A stretch of DNA of 64,000 nt from Cohaesibacter sp. ES.047 (GTDB lineage Bacteria; Pseudomonadota; Alphaproteobacteria; Rhizobiales; Cohaesibacteraceae): contig NZ_LT907844.1 in NCBI RefSeq assembly GCF_900215505.1, positions 4,697,078-4,761,077 on the forward strand, given 5' to 3'. Numbering within the stretch: the first letter of the stretch is position 1; each line of letters begins with the position of its first letter. Made by a program: the position numbers and the translations under genes. Positions 44,806 to 52,769 of the stretch are shown one piece after another. The notes beneath the pieces are model-generated. The model saw nothing but the letters and a program-made list of their open reading frames with translations. It did no database searches and was not told the origin of the DNA.

Positions 44806-46075
44806 GGCGCGCCTCCTCTTCGGTGCTTGCTTTAACTTGGTCGCTCTCGTTCATTGCCTTGCAATGAACTGGCGCGAGTTGGGCGCAATCCGCTTTGCGG
44901 AGTTGGCGCCCCCAATCATTCAAATCCTGTCGGCCGGGTGGCCAGAGTTGGCCCGCGGCGCGCCCCTCCTGCCGAATGCGGCGTTCGGCCATATCCAGCA
45001 GCGCATGCAGGGCATGCAGATCCTTGGTGTCGCCATCGGCGATGAGAATCTCGGTTTTGCAGATATCAGGCACGGCCATGCGCAGGCTCGTCATGTCCGG
45101 CACGATTGCTGGCAAACGGCGCTTTGGGTCGGTCGGGTGCGGCGCGCGGGGCGCATCTGGATGGAACCGCCCCGTCAGATTGCCCATCGTGCCGGCGACC
45201 CATGCGCCCGTTCCGGGTCGGTGAAGCCGTGCAATTTCGCCCGTCGTCTCGATGCCCTCACCGCAAAGCATGAGCTTTGCTGGTGGTGTCAGGCGAATGG
45301 CCGAGCCCATGAAGGGCCCGCGAATCTTCTTGGCCGGGAGGCGCTCAAGCCCCTCCTCGCCCTCAAATTCGATCACCGCCTTGCCCGAGCCATCAGGCAA
45401 AAGCCAGGTCTGATGCACGGCGGAAAAATTGCCCCACCGGTCCTGAAAGGCCGCCAGCATGGCCGGTCCGGAATGAATGACGCGAAAAACGTTCTTCTTC
45501 ACCTCGTGCCAATAGGGCAGATCAGCGTGGAAGCGCAGCGCCGGGGCGGTGACATCAAGGCCAGCAAGCCCTCTGCCCTCGATCAGATAGGTCTCGCCCA
45601 GCGTGCCCTTCATCGGGCCACCGGCCGCGAATATCTTGCGCCCCTTTAGGCGTCCGTCTTCGGCCTGTTTCTTTGCATCGTCTTCGGCTTGCTTGGCCTT
45701 GGCTTCCTGCTCGGCCGCCATCTTGCGGCGCACCGGCGCGGGTAGCGGATCACGCACCCCGCCGAGCATCTCCATCGCCTCATTGAAATCAGCCGCCCCG
45801 CGAAAATCGATCATCCAGTCGATCGGCGAGAACCATTTTTCATTCAGGCGACAGCTGGGCGCGTAGCAGTGATAAAGATTGCGCGACGGGTTGACGACAA
45901 AGCTGGCGTCCCTGTCCCGATGGGCCGGATCCGGACAGCGACCTGACATCAGCCGTCCAGCGCTTTTGAGCTTCGTCAGTTGGCCAATGGCACCCACGAG
46001 GTCAAACCCGGCCTTGGCGCGCACCACCACCTCATCGGGATAGCGCATGCGGGGCTGGTGCATGGTCTTTGTCAC
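44798..46075 (-). CDS. DNA primase, zinc finger and toprim domains
   Basis: A 425-residue primase. A zinc finger lies at about residues 47-75 (Cys47, His52, Cys70, Cys75), followed by a linker of charged helix (about 125-150) and a toprim-like domain with KLMLCGEGIETTGEIARL. It would prime phage replication. Its C-terminal ~30 residues are encoded by a copy of the dispersed palindromic element. It is coupled to the upstream antirepressor gene (ATGA). Confidence 0.9.
   Translation of the reverse strand: MTKTMHQPRMRYPDEVVVRAKAGFDLVGAIGQLTKLKSAGRLMSGRCPDPAHRDRDASFVVNPSRNLYHCYAPSCRLNEKWFSPIDWMIDFRGAADFNEAMEMLGGVRDPLPAPVRRKMAAEQEAKAKQAEDDAKKQAEDGRLKGRKIFAAGGPMKGTLGETYLIEGRGLAGLDVTAPALRFHADLPYWHEVKKNVFRVIHSGPAMLAAFQDRWGNFSAVHQTWLLPDGSGKAVIEFEGEEGLERLPAKKIRGPFMGSAIRLTPPAKLMLCGEGIETTGEIARLHRPGTGAWVAGTMGNLTGRFHPDAPRAPHPTDPKRRLPAIVPDMTSLRMAVPDICKTEILIADGDTKDLHALHALLDMAERRIRQEGRAAGQLWPPGRQDLNDWGRQLRKADCAQLAPVHCKAMNESDQVKASTEEEARHV
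44842..44931 (-). repeat. Dispersed palindromic element, copy D (translated)
   Basis: On the minus strand it opens GACAGG, has a hairpin with CCGCAAAGCGG inside GGGCGC.../...GCGCCC, then GCCAG, hairpin TTCATTGC/GCAATGAA and CGAGAGCG. It encodes the primase C-terminus, the end reading MNESD. Confidence 0.75.
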
Positions 46076-46833
46076 TGCTCACCCCCAACCACCAATGCAA
46101 TATCGGCATAGTAATAATGGCGGCTGTCACCACCCGGTCTGGTCTTGCGGATGCCCGCCTCGCGCACACGCCGCCCGATAACGGTCATGTTGAGGTGTGG
46201 CCTATCGTGTCCTTTGGCCCACTCAGCGTAGGCGGCGCGAAAGTCAGCGGCTGAGAGCAGATTGCCCCGTGCGGGCATGACGCAAGCGGCGATGAATTCA
46301 TCAACCGGATGCAGATCCGGGCCATCCGGAGCCCTGTCGGGACCACCTTCTGATAGTTCCGGCAAGCCGAGTTGTTCCCACAGGACATAGGCCGCCTCGC
46401 GGCCCTTGAGCTTCAGGGCCAAATCGACAAGGCGAGCCTTGTTGGACAGCTCCTGCAGGGAGCCAAGATCTATGCCGCCTTCACGCCCCGGCATCTCATA
46501 GCGCCCCGTCTGGCGGATTGTGGGTAAAAGCTCGGATGTTACCCATTTGCGGAACCGATGCTGCACCGTCCCCGGTGTGACCGCCTTGCGCGACCGCAGG
46601 ATCAGGGTGTAGAGCCCGCCTTCGGTGACGTAACTCATCTCCTGATTGCCACCAAGGGTGCTCATTAAACGAGTACCCTTTTCATCTTCATCCAAACCTC
46701 TTAGCGCACTATCGGTCTTCTTTGTCTCCAAACAGGCGCAAACGTCTTTGGCAATGAAGCAGGGCTCACCATCTTCACGCAGAAACGACCGGATGAGACT
46801 GTCTTCAAAGGCATGGGGGATCATCTCGCTCAT
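46072..46833 (-). CDS. Antirepressor-like protein (Bro-N domain)
   Basis: A 253-residue protein with an N-terminal Bro-N domain (RSFLREDGEPCFIAKDVCACLETKK... VTEGGLYTLILRSRKAVTPGTVQHRFRKWVTSELLPTIRQTG). The C-terminal part has a basic, possibly DNA-binding stretch (NMTVIGRRVREAGIRKTRPGGDSRHYYYADIAL). Bro-N proteins in phages often act as antirepressors. It heads the primase-helicase transcript after one small gene. Confidence 0.85.
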   Translation of the reverse strand: MSEMIPHAFEDSLIRSFLREDGEPCFIAKDVCACLETKKTDSALRGLDEDEKGTRLMSTLGGNQEMSYVTEGGLYTLILRSRKAVTPGTVQHRFRKWVTSELLPTIRQTGRYEMPGREGGIDLGSLQELSNKARLVDLALKLKGREAAYVLWEQLGLPELSEGGPDRAPDGPDLHPVDEFIAACVMPARGNLLSAADFRAAYAEWAKGHDRPHLNMTVIGRRVREAGIRKTRPGGDSRHYYYADIALVVGGEQ

Positions 46834-47075
46834 GCGGCCCTCCCCTGTTTGATCTGCTTTTCGAGCAGGTCAAGCTCGCGTTCGGCCAGCGACAGGCGGT
46901 TGAGCATGGCATCGCGCAGCGCGGACATCACCCGCGCCTCGTGATCGACGAGCGCAATGTCACCGGCGACAAAAGACATGGCGAACAGACATTCGCGCAA
47001 ATCCGCGAAGGTGCATTCAACCTCTAAGAGATATCGGGATTGGGCGCACTGCGCCCCTGATGGGGATTGGGTCAT
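46830..47075 (-). CDS. Small helical protein ahead of antirepressor
   Basis: An 81-residue protein from ATG 47075 (MTQSPSGAQCAQSRYLLEVE...). The C-terminal half is helix (VMSALRDAMLNRLSLAERELDLLEKQIKQGRA). It overlaps the antirepressor start (ATGA). A much longer frame to 48500 would run antisense through two plus-strand genes and is rejected. Confidence 0.65.
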   Translation of the reverse strand: MTQSPSGAQCAQSRYLLEVECTFADLRECLFAMSFVAGDIALVDHEARVMSALRDAMLNRLSLAERELDLLEKQIKQGRAA

Positions 47076-47140
47076 GACAAAAGCCTCTGTGTACGGCGTT
47101 TCACACACCGCTCCCAGAGAGCTTTTGAGACCCACTGGTA

Positions 47141-47306
47141 GCGGGGGCTCAAAACCTGTACACAGCCAGGCGGGATTATTTCCGGCGAACCGGTCTTGTA
47201 TTCTCCGCACCCCCGCCATAGGGGATTGCACCCGGATTCTAGGCGCAAAAATACCGCAAGCTATCGGGCGCGGCATCCGCTGTGAAGAGTTTTGAGCTCC
47301 GCCCGC
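47141..47306 (-). ncRNA. Structured leader/antisense RNA candidate
   Basis: Within a 530-bp gap before the antirepressor operon, GCTCAAAAC (47147-47155) and GTTTTGAGC (47289-47297) form a long-range stem that extends with flanking GCGGGG/CCGCCCGC. Inside are GGCGGG/CCCGCC pairing and a CCGG-4nt-CCGG hairpin. In P1-like and P22-like phages a C4 antisense RNA precedes the antirepressor gene. I infer a comparable element; the strand and homology are uncertain. Confidence 0.4.
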
Positions 47307-47631
47307 AACCATGCTCTGATTTGCAAAAATTGTCAAACAGCAGGAGATTCGCCACAATTCAGCACTATGTGTAACAGGAGAGCTGACGCGCGAAATTCCC
47401 CTTGTTCTCGCTTTGCAACCGCGTGATATGCTCGTTGCCTGTGTGAAACTGTTAAGGAGAACTCGTAAAAACGGCGTATATCGCTCGAAAGTGATCGCCG
47501 CTGCATGAATTTTACCGGCTGTCAATCTATGAAGTGAGACAATTGCGCCATATATTGTATTGCGGGTACCCGTTTTGGTTGATATGACCAAATGAACTAT
47601 TTGGAAATTGCCAAAGACGGATAGCGCAACA

Positions 47632-47901
47632 ATGCCCCAAGCGGATGCCACCAGCGCGTTGGAACTCTCCAGCGATCTGACTGAACTGATTAAGGTGGCA
47701 GGCTTTGCAGGCGTGTGTATTCTCGTTTTACTATGGAGACTTCCTAACATCATCAAAGAGGTTTTTGCAGGCTTAAATCGAAAACGCGAAATCTCAAATG
47801 CAAATGACCTGAATAACAAACGCCTCGATGCCGCGATTGCGAACAGACGAAACGAGGACTTGTTCAAACCCGAAACCGACGAAGTAGAAGGAGGCAGCTG
47901 A
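47632..47901 (+). CDS. Small membrane protein, first gene of plus-strand pair
   Basis: An 89-residue protein from ATG 47632 (a TTG at 47608 would add eight). It has one membrane helix (about 20-40: KVAGFAGVCILVLLWRLPNI) and a charged cytoplasmic tail (NRKREISNANDLNNKRLDA). The stop overlaps the start of the next gene (TGATG). It runs against the surrounding minus-strand operons and has its own terminator, suggesting independent expression in the lysogen. Confidence 0.6.
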   Translation: MPQADATSALELSSDLTELIKVAGFAGVCILVLLWRLPNIIKEVFAGLNRKREISNANDLNNKRLDAAIANRRNEDLFKPETDEVEGGS

Positions 47902-48431
47902 TGACAATACTGAATATCATTTTGAGCATTCTCGTTGCCGTTTCTTTTGCCATTTCTTGGTTTGTCACGACCAAAAGAAGGCATTACGAGGAATTCGCTC
48001 GCGCATCTGAAAAATTCTTTAAAAGTGCAACTTTGTTGGTAGAAGATCCTGATACGCCGGACTTTATTGTCGATCTGATCCTGAACATACGGAAATATGT
48101 CAACAGACAGGATGCTGCAAAGTTGTTCTACGAGGCACTCCAAATGATCGAGAACGACAAGACAAATGAAGATCCATCTATGCCAGAATTCACTGCGGCA
48201 CTTCTTCGTCTTAAACAAAACCCCGAGTTGGCTGAAGCTTTTGTCGATGCCTCGTCCTCTGGACTGATGGCTATTTCTTATCGAAACATGTATTACGGAT
48301 GGCGCCTGCGTAAAAACGTTTTCCGCTTCATGAGAGCACGAAAAGAAATTGCACCAACTGTCGCGGCTTCCATCCGCTCCAAGTTGCCCAGGAATCACAC
48401 GCCCTTGCCGGACGGTCCTTGCCCCGTCTAG
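47901..48431 (+). CDS. Membrane-anchored protein, second gene of plus-strand pair
   Basis: A 176-residue protein with an N-terminal membrane helix (MTILNIILSILVAVSFAISWFV) and a mainly helical cytoplasmic domain (EEFARASEKFFKSATLLVED... QMIENDKTNEDPSMPEF). A perfect AGGAGG lies five bases before the ATG. The family is unknown; a two-protein membrane system suggests superinfection exclusion or defence, by inference only. Confidence 0.7.
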   Translation: MTILNIILSILVAVSFAISWFVTTKRRHYEEFARASEKFFKSATLLVEDPDTPDFIVDLILNIRKYVNRQDAAKLFYEALQMIENDKTNEDPSMPEFTAALLRLKQNPELAEAFVDASSSGLMAISYRNMYYGWRLRKNVFRFMRARKEIAPTVAASIRSKLPRNHTPLPDGPCPV

Positions 48432-48455
48432 AACGCGGCTGAAAAAGCAAACATG

Positions 48456-48483
48456 AAAGCTCCGATTTATCGGGGCTTTTTTT
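48456..48483 (+). terminator. Terminator of plus-strand membrane pair
   Basis: AAAGCTCCGAT pairs with ATCGGGGCTTT (one G-T pair) around a short loop and runs into TTTTTTT. It lies 25 bp after the stop of the second gene. Confidence 0.93.
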
Positions 48484-48499
48484 GCGATCGTGCAGGCCA

Positions 48500-48727
48500 T
48501 CAGATCAACCTCCCTTGCGCTTGCTTTTCGTCTTGTTTTTGCGGTACCGGAACCCGCTCAAGGATCATCCGACCCGCCGCGAGATGGTCAGCGCAAAACC
48601 ACAGACCCCGGCCAATGCCGAACGATCCCCACCTGTCGCAGCCCTTGGCCCGGCACCAGTGATCAACAAACGGCACCCCAGCCTTGCGCCGCGGCTGTTT
48701 GGCTGGATCGAGGGTGAGATCAGTCAT
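48500..48727 (-). CDS. Small Cys-rich protein
   Basis: A 75-residue basic protein from ATG 48727, overlapping the previous stop (ATGACTGA). It has CRAKGC...WFCADHL, a possible zinc site, and a Gln/Lys-rich tail. Family unknown; last gene of the minus-strand modification cluster. Confidence 0.6.
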   Translation of the reverse strand: MTDLTLDPAKQPRRKAGVPFVDHWCRAKGCDRWGSFGIGRGLWFCADHLAAGRMILERVPVPQKQDEKQAQGRLI

Positions 48728-48977
48728 AATCAATCCAATCATCGTAAGGGTCGACGTTTGGCGGGTCGGCGTAGATGGCCGCCTCAATCGCCTCACATTC
48801 GGCGGTGGTCAGGGTCACCCCCCCGTCATTACCAAAGGCCGCGATAATCTCCACTTCGGCGTCATCGCCGGGCATCCAGCACCCGCCCGCGAAATAGTCG
48901 CCGGAGCCTTCCTTGTAGTCATACTCGACCGTGATCTCGGCCCCTTCCGGACGCTTGTGTTCATGAAAATAGGTCAT
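48720..48977 (-). CDS. Small acidic protein
   Basis: An 85-residue protein (MTYFHEHKRPEGAEITVEYDYKEG...) with a strongly acidic C-terminus (VDPYDDWIDYD). It overlaps both neighbours by a few bases, as is usual for this operon. Family unknown. Confidence 0.65.
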   Translation of the reverse strand: MTYFHEHKRPEGAEITVEYDYKEGSGDYFAGGCWMPGDDAEVEIIAAFGNDGGVTLTTAECEAIEAAIYADPPNVDPYDDWIDYD

Positions 48978-49309
48978 GGCGCGGAACTTCCCTCACCACG
49001 AAAGACCTCTTTCAGCTTCGCATTTTCGATGTCGTAATAAGGCACGGCAGCGTGTGAAGGATTGGGCGCAGCAAGCGGGCCAATGTAGATCATTCCAATC
49101 TCGAACCGCCAAAGGCTCTGACCACCGCACACACCGCAGGTCAGAACGTCCAGAAACGGATCGCGTCCCCATTGATTAAAACTCCATCCGCTTTGTGATT
49201 GTGCGCACTGGCGGCACCAAGGGCACGATTGGATCCCGCCGTATCTTTTTCTAAGGTTGTCAAGGATCTTCCTGCCTGACCATTCGTTCAGCATCTCAAT
49301 GAGAGTCAT
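48974..49309 (-). CDS. Small zinc-finger-like protein
   Basis: A 111-residue protein with SCPWCRQCAQS and LTCGVCGGQ, two CxxC-type pairs consistent with one zinc site. The start overlaps the preceding gene (ATGA). Probable nucleic-acid-binding accessory; family unknown. Confidence 0.65.
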   Translation of the reverse strand: MTLIEMLNEWSGRKILDNLRKRYGGIQSCPWCRQCAQSQSGWSFNQWGRDPFLDVLTCGVCGGQSLWRFEIGMIYIGPLAAPNPSHAAVPYYDIENAKLKEVFRGEGSSAP

Positions 49310-49608
49310 GCGTCACGCCCTCCCAGAGTTGCCATTTCGCTGTACTGCCAATCAGGCTTCGAAATAAGCTTGTTGATTTCCTGATCTCTCAACTGATCAA
49401 GATCACGCTTCATCTGTTTCCTAATCCGACCATCAGGAACGGCAGCGAGTCTTTCAGCCATCAGAGCAACGAGCGCGGTCATCGCAGCGTTTGAAATTGG
49501 AGTTTCGAACGTATCCGTGGCGGCATAGAGAGCGTCACGCATGGCCGTGAAATAGGCTTGCGCCTGTGCTTCGTATTCTTTTTTCACTTCAGGAGAGATC
49601 GGCTTCAT
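49306..49608 (-). CDS. Small phage protein of unknown function
   Basis: A 100-residue protein, mainly helical (MKPISPEVKKEYEAQAQAYFTAMRDALYAA... RIRKQMKRDLDQLRDQEINK). It overlaps both neighbours by four bases and starts immediately after dispersed element E. Confidence 0.65.
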   Translation of the reverse strand: MKPISPEVKKEYEAQAQAYFTAMRDALYAATDTFETPISNAAMTALVALMAERLAAVPDGRIRKQMKRDLDQLRDQEINKLISKPDWQYSEMATLGGRDA

Positions 49609-50123
49609 GACTGCACCTCGCTCTCGTTGCCCGCTGTGCCCGCTTTCGCCATTTGCTGCCCAATTGGCTTTCGCTCATTGAGCGGCGGGGCTTCGCCCCT
49701 TGCTTGTACTTGCGCTGGCGGCGGCCGCGTTGCGGACTTGTCTGGCTTTTGCCGCCATTCCTGCCCATCGAGCAGGTGACCGGCGCGTTTTTTGCCGACG
49801 ACCCGGCCCGTTTTAGGACAGCGACCTTTTTCAATATTGTGTATCCGGTTGTGCTCGGCGCGGGTCATCAGTTGAAGGTTCTCCAGCCGATTGTCAGTTT
49901 TGTCTTCGTTGATGTGGTGCAGAACCTCACCCTTGGCTGGTCGTTCATTCCCAGCGGATACCCATACAACTATATGCTCGTAAGCCCATCCGTTCGGATC
50001 CGCCAAAGGGTGACATTTTCCAACACGCACCTTTACATGACCTGTTGAACCGACACGGCTTCCCGGTTTCCAGCGATGCTGTTTCGACGCCTTTGTATGG
50101 TTTTTGTGCTTACCGCGGGGCAT
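49605..50123 (-). CDS. HNH endonuclease-like protein
   Basis: A 172-residue protein with HNH motif GEVLHHINEDKTDNRLENLQLMTRAEHNRIH (about 85-115; written over two parts of the motif: HH...N...H). The N-terminus is very basic. The last ~45 residues (DKSATRPPPAQVQARGEAPP...) come from a copy of the dispersed palindromic element and are unlikely to be part of the nuclease fold. It could be a free-standing homing or packaging-related nuclease. Confidence 0.82.
   Translation of the reverse strand: MPRGKHKNHTKASKQHRWKPGSRVGSTGHVKVRVGKCHPLADPNGWAYEHIVVWVSAGNERPAKGEVLHHINEDKTDNRLENLQLMTRAEHNRIHNIEKGRCPKTGRVVGKKRAGHLLDGQEWRQKPDKSATRPPPAQVQARGEAPPLNERKPIGQQMAKAGTAGNESEVQS
49619..49742 (-). repeat. Dispersed palindromic element, copy E (translated)
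   Basis: Minus strand: GACAAG, CCGCAACGCGG, then GGGGCGAAGCCCC, CGCTCAATGAGCG, GCCAATTGGGCAGCAAATGG and CGAAAGCG, ending CGAGAGCG. About 85 bp of it closely match copy C. It encodes the HNH protein's C-terminus (ARGEAPPL..RKPI.QQMAKA, then NESE). Confidence 0.85.
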
Positions 50124-51039
50124 TAGGAAACTCCCTAATCATTAGATCATCAGGTATTGGTTCAAAGGGTTTTCGCTTTCCACCCATTTGCTTCATGAAA
50201 AATGGGACGTCAGCCGCAACGCACTGATCCCGAATGGACCGCGCCCAATCGGGATGCATCGGGCGGGCGCCTGCGCCGCTCTCACCGCCGCAGATGACCC
50301 AATCGACGGTTGCGCCGTTCCATTCGTCATCTTGTTGATTGACGTCCACAGGAGGTAAACAGCTATAGACATGAGTGCCATCAAGGCGCGTCAATTCGCT
50401 GAGATCCACCGGCCCCAGCAGAGGCTCACACGAAACAAACCGCTTGGCAGCTGGTGTTCCGAGCAAATGAGGTATTCTTTCGTCTGCCCTCGGCTGATCC
50501 TCGATCGACACCCCAAGCCAGACGTTGGGAAGAGGCCAGCAGAAAAGATCAACGGCGGGTGTATTCCAGCTCCCCGTTGCAGCCATCAGAGCCGCATAAT
50601 CCATCGCTGGATGGTGCCCGTTTGGATTTTTCCGAAGGCTATAATCCCGCATCCGTTCCGGGTGTTTGGTAAGAACCTGAAACGTATGCTGGGGGCACAG
50701 GGCCATCACAGCGAAAATCCGATCAATCACATTCTCGGGCACGTTGGGATGGAACAGATCCGATGTGGAGTTGACGAAGATCATGCGCGGCTTTTTCCAG
50801 CGCAGGGGCTGCATGAGCTTGTCTTCGCCAGCCACCCCGATCTTGCCCGTCCAGACATATTTGCCCTTGGCGGTCTTCTCGACCGTGCCGTGATAATGTG
50901 GCGTTTTCGGATTGGCCGCCAGGCGCGGCGCGACCGATGTCATCGCATAACAATTCTTGCAGCCCGGTGATGCAACCGAACAACCCGCAATCGGATTCCA
51001 CGTCGCCTCGGTCCATTCGATTTTGGAATTCTCAGCCAT
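50110..51039 (-). CDS. DUF5131 (phage Gp37/Gp68-like) protein
   Basis: A 309-residue protein starting MAENSKIEWTEATWNPIAGC. The Cys cluster CSVASPGCKNCYA resembles a radical-SAM-type Cys motif, and later segments (MIFVNSTSDLFHPNVPENVIDRIFAVM, FQVLTKHPERMRDY, VWLGVSIEDQPRADERI, WVICGGESGAGARPM) are diagnostic of DUF5131. Its function is not established; its place among methyltransferases suggests nucleic-acid modification. Start overlaps the HD gene (TGATG). Confidence 0.9.
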   Translation of the reverse strand: MAENSKIEWTEATWNPIAGCSVASPGCKNCYAMTSVAPRLAANPKTPHYHGTVEKTAKGKYVWTGKIGVAGEDKLMQPLRWKKPRMIFVNSTSDLFHPNVPENVIDRIFAVMALCPQHTFQVLTKHPERMRDYSLRKNPNGHHPAMDYAALMAATGSWNTPAVDLFCWPLPNVWLGVSIEDQPRADERIPHLLGTPAAKRFVSCEPLLGPVDLSELTRLDGTHVYSCLPPVDVNQQDDEWNGATVDWVICGGESGAGARPMHPDWARSIRDQCVAADVPFFMKQMGGKRKPFEPIPDDLMIREFPNAPR

Positions 51040-51599
51040 CACGCACCGCCCCAATAGCTCTGAAACGCTTTCATAAATTCAAGACCCGCGCGCGCTGGTG
51101 GCCATGGTTCAATCATGATTCCAAGCGGTGGTTCTGGCAGTGTCCATGGCATCGGGGGAGAAGCCATAAGTTGCGCCATCTCGTCAGCAAGAATAGCGTT
51201 GTCAACGCGCTTCACTTCTGCCGGCATCTCTTCCGTATCGAGGCCGAACGCCTGAGTGATGCTCGTCATCACTTGGTTCTCGGCCGCCTTGTAACCTCCA
51301 AGGAACGGCTTCAGCGGGCGCGGGACGTCGACCACATAAGCCTCTGAGGCGTCATGCAAGAGACCCCAGAGCTTGAGGTGATCGGGTAGCTGCCGCGAAA
51401 CCAAGACGCTGTGCTGGGCGACGGAATAGAATGTTAGGCAGTGCCCGCAGAAACGGCACATGTTCGAAAGCGCGTGGGCGATATCCTCGATGCAGACATC
51501 TTCCGGCCTTGGATCGATCGGCCAAAACACGCGCCCGGATGCGGTCTGCATCCAATCGCCTTTTCTTGTATTTTTAGATTTCTCAAGTTGATCAGTCAT
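51039..51599 (-). CDS. HD-domain phosphohydrolase (YfbR-like)
   Basis: A 186-residue protein with the pattern of 5'-deoxynucleotidases: DIAHALSNMCRFCGHCLTFYSVAQHS, LLHDASEAYVVDVPRPLK (HD pair) and VKRVDNAILADEMAQL. These enzymes remove phosphate from dNMPs and phage copies tune nucleotide pools. It begins just after dispersed element J. Confidence 0.87.
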   Translation of the reverse strand: MTDQLEKSKNTRKGDWMQTASGRVFWPIDPRPEDVCIEDIAHALSNMCRFCGHCLTFYSVAQHSVLVSRQLPDHLKLWGLLHDASEAYVVDVPRPLKPFLGGYKAAENQVMTSITQAFGLDTEEMPAEVKRVDNAILADEMAQLMASPPMPWTLPEPPLGIMIEPWPPARAGLEFMKAFQSYWGGA

Positions 51600-51618
51600 G
51601 CGTCTTGCTCCCTTTTGT

Positions 51619-51681
51619 CGCTCTCACTGGTCGTCATGACGACCAGTTGGCACTGTCGATAGGCGTCGGGCCCTAGCTGTC
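51619..51681 (-). repeat. Dispersed palindromic element, copy J
   Basis: Minus strand: GACAGC, then GCCA, a perfect 10-bp stem ACTGGTCGTC/GACGACCAGT with a 2-nt loop, then GAGAGCG. The stem sequence is unrelated to that of the other copies while the flanks are conserved. It lies between the methyltransferase and the HD gene. Confidence 0.75.
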
Positions 51682-52425
51682 TTGCAGACCTTCCAGATAA
51701 AGTTGCTCATCGGCGGCCTTGCTGGCACCGATGAAGGACGCCTGCCCCCCCAATGTCTGAAATTCTCTTTGAGCTTTGGCGATGCGCGCTTCCGCCACGT
51801 CGAACCACTTTTGCTCGATCTCGATGCCGATGAACTGGCGGCCGAGCTTGGCGGCGGCGACACCTGTGCTGCCCGATCCCATGAACGGATCGAACACCAC
51901 CGCGCCCTCTTCGCAGGAGTTGCGGATATAGCGCTGCAGCAGCGGCCAAGGCTTTTCGGTTGGATGGTTCGTCTCGTCTGGCCACGGCATTTCAACCAGC
52001 GCCATAGAGCCGGGCTGGTTGATGGTGAAAGCCTTCCCCTTGCCGAGAAACAGAACGAACTCAGCCGGTTTCATGTACCAACGGTTCGGCATTGCCGAAC
52101 GCTTGTTCCAGATCAGTAGATTGTGGAACCGGAAGCCCGCGCGGCTGGCCGCGTTCAGCGCATCGCATAGGTTCTTATCGTTGCAAAACACATAGGCATG
52201 AGCGCGCGGAGCGAGGGACTGGAAACAGAGATCCATAATCTCATCCCAGCTGATATCGCAGACAACCGGCTGACCCTTGTTGTCATACTCCTTGAGCCAT
52301 CCGCCACGCGGCGCATCTGGATGCGGCGAGCGCCCGCCCTGCGTCAGCTTGTAGGGCACGTCCGAGACAATCAAATCAGCATCGCGGACGGTGATGTCGC
52401 GCGCATCGGCGAGGTGGAGGGTCAT
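51673..52425 (-). CDS. DNA amino-methyltransferase (N4/N6, beta-type order)
   Basis: A 250-residue methyltransferase. The catalytic motif IV is SDVPY (residues 21-25) near the N-terminus and the AdoMet-binding motif DPFMGSGST (179-187) near the C-terminus, the beta-class order. NHPTEKPWPLLQRYI is the expected segment before motif I. The usual PP in motif IV is VP here, so activity or base preference may differ. It has no restriction partner nearby. Confidence 0.88.
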   Translation of the reverse strand: MTLHLADARDITVRDADLIVSDVPYKLTQGGRSPHPDAPRGGWLKEYDNKGQPVVCDISWDEIMDLCFQSLAPRAHAYVFCNDKNLCDALNAASRAGFRFHNLLIWNKRSAMPNRWYMKPAEFVLFLGKGKAFTINQPGSMALVEMPWPDETNHPTEKPWPLLQRYIRNSCEEGAVVFDPFMGSGSTGVAAAKLGRQFIGIEIEQKWFDVAEARIAKAQREFQTLGGQASFIGASKAADEQLYLEGLQDS

Positions 52426-52769
52426 GCTGCACCGCCAAGCTCTGGTAGAGCGCCAGTCTCTGCAAAGTGCTGCAGATGAGGCAACAGCGCTTTGACCTGA
52501 TCTTGTGTCAGATGCATGCGACTGAGGATGACGACTTGACCATCAGGAGCCGCAACCTGCGCCGGGTTATCAACGCCAAACCACACGCACGGCTCTTCAG
52601 CGCACGAGCTCTCCTGCAGGCTGCAACTTTGGCCATATTTGTCTACGAAGCCAGAGAGCACGAATCCGCGCGCCGTGTTTTTCGTGGAAAGGACATCGCT
52701 CTCGTCATTTGCTGCACAATTGATTGGCGCTTGCTTCGACGGCGCCCGCTTCGCGGTCTTGTCTGTCAT
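52422..52769 (-). CDS. Hypothetical protein with element-derived N-terminus
   Basis: A 115-residue protein from ATG 52769 (GGGGAG upstream). The first ~22 residues (DKTAKRAPSKQAPINCAAND) are encoded by dispersed element F. The rest has a Cys-rich stretch (SLQESSCAEEPCVWFGV) and a helical C-terminus. Family unknown. It overlaps both methyltransferase genes. Confidence 0.65.
   Translation of the reverse strand: MTDKTAKRAPSKQAPINCAANDESDVLSTKNTARGFVLSGFVDKYGQSCSLQESSCAEEPCVWFGVDNPAQVAAPDGQVVILSRMHLTQDQVKALLPHLQHFAETGALPELGGAA
52697..52763 (-). repeat. Dispersed palindromic element, copy F (translated)
   Basis: Minus strand: GACAAG, CCGCGAAGCGG, then GCCAATCAATTGTGCAGCAA and CGAGAGCG. It encodes the N-terminus of the 52769 gene, in the same frame at its start (DK) as copies C and E. 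Confidence 0.75.

Noticed and set aside
46830-48500. A 556-residue minus-strand open frame
   Set aside because: Only its last 81 codons are credible as a gene. The upstream part runs antisense through two plus-strand genes with strong ribosome binding sites and a terminator, and has no domain-like sequence.
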